Assembly: GCA_025966135.1 (NCBI GenBank)
Contig: JAOPVP010000088.1
Location: forward strand, 1 to 36,719
Reading direction: 5' to 3'
Source of the DNA: Frankiales bacterium
Lineage (GTDB): Bacteria > Actinomycetota > Actinomycetes > Mycobacteriales > SCTD01
DNA length: 36,719 nt
Part shown: positions 31,321 through 36,719 of the stretch, piece after piece
Layout: each line of letters opens with the position of its first letter
Numbering within the stretch: the stretch's first letter is position 1
Translations under genes and position numbers: made by a program
The notes under the pieces: generated by a model
The model's input: only the letters and a program-made list of their open reading frames with translations
The model's database searches: none
What the model was told of the DNA's origin: nothing

Positions 31321-31677
31321 GTGACTGATCCACGTTCGCCCGGCACCCGCGGCACCCGCGGTGTTGGCACCGAGGCGACCACGACGAGCATCGACCTCGA
31401 CACGGCCGAGGTCGTGGTCACAGCGCATCGGTTCGCCTGGTCGGACGTCCCCGAGGTTCGCGACGAGCTGCTCAAGCACGTGCACAGGCCCGGAGTGGCC
31501 TTGCGGCTGGACTTGTCCCGCATGCCTGAGGACGACGTGTCCGGGCTGTGGGTCAACGCCTTGGTACGGACCCATCGAAGGGCCCGCCGCTCGGGCTGCA
31601 CCCTTGTCGTGGTCGGCGCGCCGAAGCTGCTCGCAGCCATCCTCGATCGGCTCCATGTGACGCTGCTCCAGCCGTGA
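31321..31677 (+). CDS. STAS-like protein (possible anti-sigma factor antagonist)
   Basis: 118 residues from GTG 31321 with CGAGG 6 bases upstream. After a Gly/Arg-rich lead of about 20 residues, the strand-helix order and motifs resemble a STAS domain: AEVVVTAHRF, ALRLDLSRMPEDDVSGLWV, NALVRTHRRARRSGCTLVVV, APKLLAAILDRLHV. The usual phospho-site Ser/Thr after the Asp-Leu-Ser strand would be near DVSG. Such proteins control sigma factors by binding an anti-sigma kinase, but no kinase is adjacent. The ECF gene at 28963 lies in the same cluster. Confidence 0.7.
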   Translation: MTDPRSPGTRGTRGVGTEATTTSIDLDTAEVVVTAHRFAWSDVPEVRDELLKHVHRPGVALRLDLSRMPEDDVSGLWVNALVRTHRRARRSGCTLVVVGAPKLLAAILDRLHVTLLQP

Positions 31678-31734
31678 GCGCTCATCCGAACCGCCGCTCC
31701 GCACCTCGCCGTGGAGCCATCCTGGGACGGCTGT

Positions 31735-31760
31735 GTAGAGGGGCGATAAGTAGAGGGGCG
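31735..31760. repeat. Tandem 11-bp direct repeat
   Basis: GTAGAGGGGCG at 31735 and again at 31750, 15 bp apart. It lies just after the STAS-like gene, before the terminator. No function is apparent. Confidence 0.4.
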
Positions 31761-31782
31761 CCAGCCTGATGCGTGATACACG

Positions 31783-31823
31783 ACAGACAGCGCCGCACCT
31801 CGACGAGGTACGGCGCTGTCTGT
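31783..31823. terminator. Strong bidirectional hairpin terminator
   Basis: ACAGACAGCGCCG pairs perfectly over 13 bp with CGGCGCTGTCTGT; after one mismatch a further ACCTC/GAGGT stem closes a 3-nt loop. It lies between convergent genes (STAS-like and bldC). Apart from the small direct repeat at 31735, the 275-bp gap holds nothing else recognised. Confidence 0.85.
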
Positions 31824-31952
31824 CCTGAGGAGTGAACCGCAGGACTGGCTGGGCCTGAGTGCCGGGCTGGGGGCCCGGCCTCCTGGGCTCTGGGGATGCC
31901 TAGGTGGCGGCTGCCAGCAGGGGGCAGGCGGGCACCGCCACCCCCACGTCTG

Positions 31953-32156
31953 TCAGCTGCTGCGGGGCTGCGGGATACCGGCAAGCAGCGCACGCACCTC
32001 AGCCTCGCGGTAGCGGCGGTGGCCGCCCAGCGTGCGGATAGAGGTGAGCTTGCCGCTCTTCGCCCAGCGCGTGACGGTCTTCGGGTCGACACGGAACATC
32101 GAGGCGACCTCGGCTGGGGTCAGCAGAGCCTCAGCATCGGGGGTACGGGTGCTCAT
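31953..32156 (-). CDS. bldC: BldC-family developmental transcription regulator
   Basis: 67 residues from ATG 32156; an in-frame start 51 bases upstream is less likely because the family begins at MSTRTPDAE. It is almost identical in pattern to Streptomyces BldC: LLTPAEVASMFRVDPKTVTR, WAKSGKLTSIRTLGGHRRYR, EAEVRALLAGIPQ. It is a single MerR-like winged-helix domain that binds direct repeats as asymmetric head-to-tail oligomers and delays development in Streptomyces; in non-sporulating actinobacteria its role is less clear. AGGA lies 8 bases upstream. The neighbours (valine dehydrogenase, purM) are the usual ones in actinobacteria. Confidence 0.95.
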   Translation of the reverse strand: MSTRTPDAEALLTPAEVASMFRVDPKTVTRWAKSGKLTSIRTLGGHRRYREAEVRALLAGIPQPRSS

Positions 32157-32239
32157 CGGGATGTCCTCTCGGCGGAGCGGTCGAGCCGGCTGCTCGCCTG
32201 ACTCCACTACGACAGTGCCCGATGCCCACCTTGTCCGAT

Positions 32240-32257
32240 ATGGCCCGTCAGGGCCAT
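32240..32257. terminator. Hairpin between bldC and the upstream gene
   Basis: ATGGCCC, GTCA loop, GGGCCAT: a 7-bp perfect stem, 20 bases past the stop of the gene ending at 32278. It separates that gene from bldC. Confidence 0.6.
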
Positions 32258-32277
32258 CTTGGGACTAGTCAGTCAAT

Positions 32278-33144
32278 TCAGTTCGCAGATTCCACGGCCT
32301 GAAGGGCCTTCATGCGGGAAGTCATCCTGGCGTAGGCCGCTGCCGCCTCGAGCCCGTTGCCCTCGGAAAGCCGCGCCAACGCCGACGCCATATCCCTCGC
32401 CGACTCGTCCTGCGTCAGCTCAGCGTCGTCGAGCAGATGCACGAGATCGCCGTAGTCGAGCTCGACCAGCGACCGCGGGTGGAACTCCTCCAGCCACCGC
32501 CCCAGGTCCTCGATGCCCTCCGTCACCGCGCTGTCGTCCACCGCCGTCCGCAAGACCGCCAGCGCCCGCGCGACCCGACGGCGGGCCCGAGACATCGGCG
32601 TCCGGTAGACGAGCGCACGACCCGTACGGCGACCCAGGGGGGCGCCGGCCGAGTCGACGGGCTCGCCCAGGCTGACCGTGCGCTCCTCAGGGTCCACGAG
32701 CACGAACCAGCGCAGCGGGACCTGCCAGGTGCAGGTGCGCACGTGCGTGGTCGTCGTGCCGTGCTCGGCGCGCCAGCGGTCGAGCTCGACCTCGGCCCGC
32801 TCGAGCAGTGGCGTCGGGGCGAAGGCCTCAGCCACGACGTCGGGCAGGTCGGCGCAGAAGTCCAGCAACGCCTCCTGCGCCCGGACCGCGGTGCGCCACG
32901 GGCTGATCAGCGTGACGCCGTCGACCTCGAGGACATGCGCGTGCTCGCCGACCACCGGGAGGTTGCGCGAGACCAGAGCCTGGAGCGACACCACACGCTC
33001 GAGGGCGACACCGGCCTGCGCGGACAGGTGGGCGCCCTCCGCGACGTACTGCTCCCAGTGCCGGCGGTCGTCTCCGTCGAAGGCCGCGAGCGGCTCGTAG
33101 ACCCGCAAGCTGGCCGTGAACGGCCCGGCGGACCGGATGGACAT
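32278..33144 (-). CDS. Conserved actinobacterial protein of unknown function
   Basis: 288 residues from ATG 33144; GTG 33150 in the same frame is possible and neither has a clear ribosome site. It begins SIRSAGPFTASLRVYEPLAAF. The body is alpha/beta with a strand-rich middle (TCTWQVPLRWFVLVDPEERT, GRALVYRTPMSRARRRVARAL) and a C-terminal helical part. There is no signal peptide or membrane segment. I have no function for it. Its place between bldC and valine dehydrogenase is typical of actinobacterial genomes, so it is probably widespread in the phylum. Confidence 0.85.
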   Translation of the reverse strand: MSIRSAGPFTASLRVYEPLAAFDGDDRRHWEQYVAEGAHLSAQAGVALERVVSLQALVSRNLPVVGEHAHVLEVDGVTLISPWRTAVRAQEALLDFCADLPDVVAEAFAPTPLLERAEVELDRWRAEHGTTTTHVRTCTWQVPLRWFVLVDPEERTVSLGEPVDSAGAPLGRRTGRALVYRTPMSRARRRVARALAVLRTAVDDSAVTEGIEDLGRWLEEFHPRSLVELDYGDLVHLLDDAELTQDESARDMASALARLSEGNGLEAAAAYARMTSRMKALQAVESAN

Positions 33145-33267
33145 GGTCACGAGAGCATCGTGCCACGCCGAGCGCCGGTAACCTCGGCGTGACGGGGCAC
33201 ACCTCCCCCGTCCCCTGCCACCGCGCTCCTGCCTCCACGAGAGGCCGGGCCGAGACGAAGGACCACC

Positions 33268-34371
33268 GTGGGCGTCTTCGACCGCAACGACCACCTGAAG
33301 GATGCAGGACACGAGCAGGTTGTGTTCTGCCAGGACCCGCCGAGCGGGCTCCGTGCGATCATCGCGATCTACTCCACCGCTCTCGGTCCGGCGCTCGGGG
33401 GCACCCGCTTCTACCCCTACGCCGACGAGGCAGCCGCGCTCTCGGACGTGCTGGCGCTGTCCAAGGCGATGGCCTACAAGGCCGCCTGCGCAGGCGTGGA
33501 CCTCGGCGGCGGCAAGGCCGTCATCCTCGGTGACCCCGACACGATGAAGACCGAAGCCCTGTTGCGGGCCTTCGGCCGCATGGTGCAGTCCCTGGGCGGT
33601 CGCTACTACACCGCCTGCGACGTCGGTACCTACGTCCAGGACATGGACGTCATCGCCAAGGAGAGCCAGTTCGTGACCGGCCGCTCGCCGGAGAACGGGG
33701 GCGCCGGCGACAGCGCCGTCCTGACCGCCTACGGCGTGTTCCAGGCGATGCGCGCCGCCGCCGAGCACAGCTGGGGCGCCCCGACCCTGCGCGGCCGTCG
33801 GGTCGCCGTGGAGGGCGTCGGCAAGGTCGGTCACCACCTGGTCGAGCACCTGCTCGAAGACGGCGCCACGGTGGTCGTCAGCGATGTCAACGAAGCCGCC
33901 GTCGATCGCGTCCGCGCCGCGTCCGCACAGGTGGAGGTCGCGTCCGTCGACGACCTGCCGACCCTGGACGTCGACGTCTACGCCCCGTGCGCCCTCGGCG
34001 GGTCGGTCACGGACGGGCTCGTGCCGAAGCTGCGCGCGAAGATCGTCTGCGGCGCGGCGAACAACCAGCTCGCCCACCCGGGCGTCGAGAAGGAGCTTGC
34101 TGACCGCGGCATCCTCTACACCCCCGACTACGTCGCCAACGCCGGTGGGCTCATCCAGGTTGCCGACGAGGCCGCCTCCTTGTTCTCCGGGGGCTTCCGC
34201 TTCGAACGCGCGAAGGCCAGGGCGACGCAGATCTACGACACGTCCCTGCGGATCTTCCGCACCGCCGACACCGAGGGAGTGCCCCCGGCGGTGGCCGCCG
34301 ACCGCCTCGCGGAGCGTCGCATGGCCGAGGTCGGCCGCCTACGGACCATGCTCCTGCCCGGGCGTCCATGA
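33268..34371 (+). CDS. vdh: Valine/leucine dehydrogenase (Glu/Leu/Phe/Val family)
   Basis: 367 residues from GTG 33268. N-terminal catalytic domain: [15 protein letters not shown], then [20 protein letters not shown] with Lys71 and, just after, Lys83, equivalent to the substrate-binding and catalytic lysines of leucine dehydrogenase. The NAD domain begins [18 protein letters not shown]. The ending includes [16 protein letters not shown]. It oxidatively deaminates branched-chain amino acids, feeding acyl-CoA pools. Length and motifs match the family. It diverges from the preceding gene across a 123-bp gap. Confidence 0.93.
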   Translation: MGVFDRNDHLKDAGHEQVVFCQDPPSGLRAIIAIYSTALGPALGGTRFYPYADEAAALSDVLALSKAMAYKAACAGVDLGGGKAVILGDPDTMKTEALLRAFGRMVQSLGGRYYTACDVGTYVQDMDVIAKESQFVTGRSPENGGAGDSAVLTAYGVFQAMRAAAEHSWGAPTLRGRRVAVEGVGKVGHHLVEHLLEDGATVVVSDVNEAAVDRVRAASAQVEVASVDDLPTLDVDVYAPCALGGSVTDGLVPKLRAKIVCGAANNQLAHPGVEKELADRGILYTPDYVANAGGLIQVADEAASLFSGGFRFERAKARATQIYDTSLRIFRTADTEGVPPAVAADRLAERRMAEVGRLRTMLLPGRP

Positions 34372-34508
34372 GCTGATTTCGGGACGCGGCGCACGTCACT
34401 CCCGGCGGAGCATGGCGACACCGGCTGGACCCTGTAGATTGGTGAGCCAGGCTCCGTCGGCAGGCGGGGCCGCCAGCCGGATTCAGCACTCCTCGAGGGG
34501 GTCGAGCC

Positions 34509-34688
34509 ATGGGGCGCGGCCGTGCCAAGGCCAAGCAGACAAAGGTCGCGCGCGAGCTCAAGTACAGCTCTGGGTCGCTCGACCCGGATGCGCTCAAGCG
34601 CGAGCTCGCGTCGCAGGGACCCGGTGGCCTGTCCACGCGGGCGACCGAAGACGCACACGACGAAGAGCACGAGGACGACGAGGACTAG
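34509..34688 (+). CDS. DUF3073 small charged protein
   Basis: 59 residues from ATG 34509. It starts MGRGRAKAKQTKVARELKYS, the typical DUF3073 signature, and ends in an acidic His/Glu/Asp tail. A basic N-terminus and acidic C-terminus in one short chain are characteristic. It is widespread in actinobacteria, and the function is unknown. A GTAGATT sequence about 70 bases upstream could be a -10. It ends just before a hairpin terminator and is convergent with purM. Confidence 0.9.
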   Translation: MGRGRAKAKQTKVARELKYSSGSLDPDALKRELASQGPGGLSTRATEDAHDEEHEDDED

Positions 34689-34703
34689 CTCCGCGCGTTC
34701 ACA

Positions 34704-34730
34704 GGGCGGCCCGCCTGCGCGGGGCCGCCC
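34704..34730. terminator. Hairpin between DUF3073 and purM
   Basis: GGGCGGCCCGC pairs with GCGGGGCCGCCC around a CTGC-type loop with one bulge; TTCGTGTT follows on the plus strand. It serves the two convergent genes. Confidence 0.75.
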
Positions 34731-34773
34731 TTCGTGTTGCCCGCAGCCCTCAGATACGGCCCGGTGACCGGGG

Positions 34774-35814
34774 TCAGGCGTGCGAACCCTCGAGGAGGGC
34801 GTTGCCGTCGCCGGCCATCACCTCGCCGAGGACCCAGCTGTCGACGTGGCGGGCGGTCAGCAGGGCAAGCGTCCGGTCGACGTCTGCGGCCGGGACCACC
34901 GCAACCATCCCGACGCCCATGTTGAACGTCCGCTCCATCTCCCCCTGCTCCACCCGGCCACGGGCCTGCACGAGCTCGAACACCGGCGGCGGCGTCCAGG
35001 TCGCACGGGACAACCGGGCCGTGAGATGGCCCGGGAGCACGCGGGCGAGGTTGGCAGCCAGACCACCGCCGGTGACGTGCGAGAAAGCGTGTACGTCGGT
35101 CTCCTCGATGATCGCGAGGCAGTCCTTGGCGTAGATCCGGGTCGGTGTGAGGAGCTCCTCGCCGAGCGTCTTGCCGAGCTCGTCGACGACCCCGTCGAGG
35201 CGCATCCGGGCGCCGGACAGCAGCACGTGACGGACCAGCGAGAAGCCGTTGGAGTGCACGCCGGAACTGGCCATCGCGATCACGACGTCGCCGTCGGCCA
35301 CCCGGTCGGCCCCGAGGACTGCATCCGCCTCGACGACCCCGACACCGGTGCCGGCAATGTCGTAGTGGTCGTCGGCCATCAGTCCGGGGTGCTCGGCGGT
35401 CTCCCCGCCGACGAGAGCGCAACCGGCGAGCTCGCAGCCGGTCGCGATGCCGCCGACGATCTCAGCGACGCGCTCCGGCACGACCCGGCCGACCGCGATG
35501 TAGTCCTGCATGAACAGCGGCTCCGCACCGCACACCACGAGGTCGTCGACGACCATCCCGACCAGGTCGATGCCGACCGTGTCGTAGCTCCCCAGCCTGC
35601 TGGCGATCAGCACCTTGGTGCCCACGCCGTCGGTCGAGGTGGCCAGCAGCGGCCGCCGCATGGTGGTCAGCCGGGACGCGTCGAACAGCCCGGCGAACCC
35701 GCCCAGGCCGCCGATCACCTCCGGCCCCCCGGTGCGGGCGATGGAGGCGCGCATCAGGTCCACGGCGCGGTCGCCCGCGCCGATGTCCACGCCGGATTCA
35801 CGGTAGGTACTCAT
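34774..35814 (-). CDS. purM: Phosphoribosylformylglycinamidine cyclo-ligase
   Basis: 346 residues from ATG 35814, overlapping the purF stop as ATGA. Signatures: YRESGVDIGAGDRAVDLMR at the N-terminus, LLATSTDGVGTKVLIA, DDLVVCGAEPLFMQDYIAVG, GCALVGGETAEHPG, ASSGVHSNGFSLVR and FSHVTGGGLAANLARVLP, which together are diagnostic. It converts FGAM to AIR with ATP in purine synthesis. Co-transcribed with purF. Confidence 0.98.
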   Translation of the reverse strand: MSTYRESGVDIGAGDRAVDLMRASIARTGGPEVIGGLGGFAGLFDASRLTTMRRPLLATSTDGVGTKVLIASRLGSYDTVGIDLVGMVVDDLVVCGAEPLFMQDYIAVGRVVPERVAEIVGGIATGCELAGCALVGGETAEHPGLMADDHYDIAGTGVGVVEADAVLGADRVADGDVVIAMASSGVHSNGFSLVRHVLLSGARMRLDGVVDELGKTLGEELLTPTRIYAKDCLAIIEETDVHAFSHVTGGGLAANLARVLPGHLTARLSRATWTPPPVFELVQARGRVEQGEMERTFNMGVGMVAVVPAADVDRTLALLTARHVDSWVLGEVMAGDGNALLEGSHA

Positions 35815-36719
35815 GAGAGAACGGGGGGAACTACTTCCAGTAGATGCTTGCCGCGCTCCGCCTCGGCGACCGGGATCGGGTACTCACCGTCGAAGCAGGC
35901 CCGGCACAGCTGCGCCGCCGGGATCGTCGTCGCCTCGGTCAGGCCCTCCAGCGAGATGAAGCCGAGCGAGTCGGCCCCGATCGAGTCGCGGATCTCCTCC
36001 ACCGTGGAACCGCCCGCGATGAGCTCGGCCCGGGTCGCGAAGTCGATGCCGTAGAAGCAGGGCCAGGCCACCGGCGGGCTGGAGATGCGCACGTGCACCT
36101 CGGCTGCGCCCGCCTCGCGGAGCATGGCCACGATGGCCTGCTGGGTGTTGCCGCGCACGATCGAGTCGTCGACCACGACGACCCGCTGCCCGGCGATGAC
36201 CTCGCGAAGCGGGTTCAGCTTGAGCCGGATGCCGCGCTGCCGGATCGTCTGGCTGGGCTGGATGAACGTCCGCCCGACGTAGGAGTTCTTGACCAGCCCC
36301 TGGCCGTACGGGATGCCGCTGGCCTGGGCGTACCCGATGGCGGCCGGCGTGCCCGACTCCGGCACCGGGATGACCAGGTCGGCCTCGACCGGGTGCTCGG
36401 CGGCCAGCATCTGGCCGACCTGGACCCGGGTGGCCTGCACACTGCGCCCCGCGATGGCCGTGTCCGGGCGGGCCAGGTACACGTACTCGAACAGGCAGCC
36501 TGCCGGGTGCGGCCGGGCGAAGCGCCGGGACCTGACGCCGCGCTCGTCGATGGTGACCAGCTCGCCCGGCTCGATCTCCCGGACGAACGAGGCACCCACG
36601 ATGTCCAGGGCCGCGGTCTCGCTGGCCACCACCCAGCCGCGGGCCAGCTGGCCCAGTACCAGGGGACGGAAGCCCTGCGGGTCGCGGGCCGCGTAGAGGG
36701 TGTGCTCGTCCATGAAGAC
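35811..36719 (-). CDS. purF: Amidophosphoribosyltransferase, 3' part (5' end outside window)
   Basis: About 302 C-terminal residues; the frame is open at the right window edge, so the N-terminal catalytic Cys is not visible. The Ntn-amidohydrolase part ends with AARDPQGFRPLVLGQL and ASETAALDIVG. The phosphoribosyl-transferase part shows VIPVPESGTPAAIGYAQASG, KNSYVGRTFIQPSQ, and the PRPP loop VVVVDDSIVRGNTQQ. Cys pairs near the end (LCRACFDGEYP) match the iron-sulphur-type enzymes. First committed step of purine synthesis. Confidence 0.97.
   Translation of the reverse strand, partial: VFMDEHTLYAARDPQGFRPLVLGQLARGWVVASETAALDIVGASFVREIEPGELVTIDERGVRSRRFARPHPAGCLFEYVYLARPDTAIAGRSVQATRVQVGQMLAAEHPVEADLVIPVPESGTPAAIGYAQASGIPYGQGLVKNSYVGRTFIQPSQTIRQRGIRLKLNPLREVIAGQRVVVVDDSIVRGNTQQAIVAMLREAGAAEVHVRISSPPVAWPCFYGIDFATRAELIAGGSTVEEIRDSIGADSLGFISLEGLTEATTIPAAQLCRACFDGEYPIPVAEAERGKHLLEVVPPVLS

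Overview
The window is GC-rich chromosomal DNA from an actinomycete. The signs are frequent GTG/TTG starts, a BldC regulator, a DUF3073 protein, a RskA-type anti-sigma factor, a valine/leucine dehydrogenase next to purM-purF, and TA-poor promoters with one apparent leaderless gene. I cannot name the genus from sequence alone.

Positions 1 to about 11,180 are the right-hand part of an integrated phage-like element inserted in the 3' end of a tRNA-Lys(UUU) gene (11108-11180, minus strand). A tyrosine integrase (9732-11174) reads into the tRNA. A divergent control region (8847-8976) carries two TTGTCT/AGACAA operators and a leaderless promoter. It separates a rightward pair (unknown DNA-related protein, integrase) from a long leftward operon: XRE repressor, excisionase-like HTH protein, replication initiator with iterons inside its own coding sequence, small zinc-ribbon proteins, a second HTH protein, a coiled-coil protein, a prohead-protease-like protein, a probable tail-assembly chaperone, a tape measure protein and a proline-rich membrane protein. 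Seven gene junctions in this operon are 4-base stop/start overlaps. No major capsid, portal or large terminase gene lies in the visible 11 kb, and the left attachment site is outside the window. A 56-bp element of fixed architecture (two GTACG boxes 11 bp apart, a 19-nt spacer and a 6-5-6 hairpin) occurs three times in the element. A related box pair sits beside the attachment site.

From 11.2 to 16 kb the chromosome holds a decayed gene ending at a 92-bp inverted-repeat element. A leftward set follows (secreted Asp-tailed protein, secreted DUF1996 protein, DyP-type peroxidase), divergent from an ECF sigma/anti-sigma pair. From 16 to 24 kb come an FMN-reductase-like protein, an MFS transporter, a secreted glycoside-hydrolase-like protein with a peptidoglycan-binding domain, a secreted low-complexity protein, a NarL-family two-component system, a cupredoxin lipoprotein and a thiolase.

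Three tRNA genes (Glu, Asp, Phe) at 23.9-24.2 kb are followed by a leftward glycan-sugar operon: membrane UDP-sugar 4,6-dehydratase, DegT-family aminotransferase and phosphoglycosyl transferase, resembling the bacillosamine route. From 28.3 to 31.7 kb is a cluster of regulators: an ECF sigma factor, two orphan LuxR-type regulators with degenerate receivers, and a STAS-like protein. From 31.9 kb to the end lie housekeeping and developmental genes: bldC, an unknown conserved protein, valine/leucine dehydrogenase, DUF3073, purM and the 3' part of purF.
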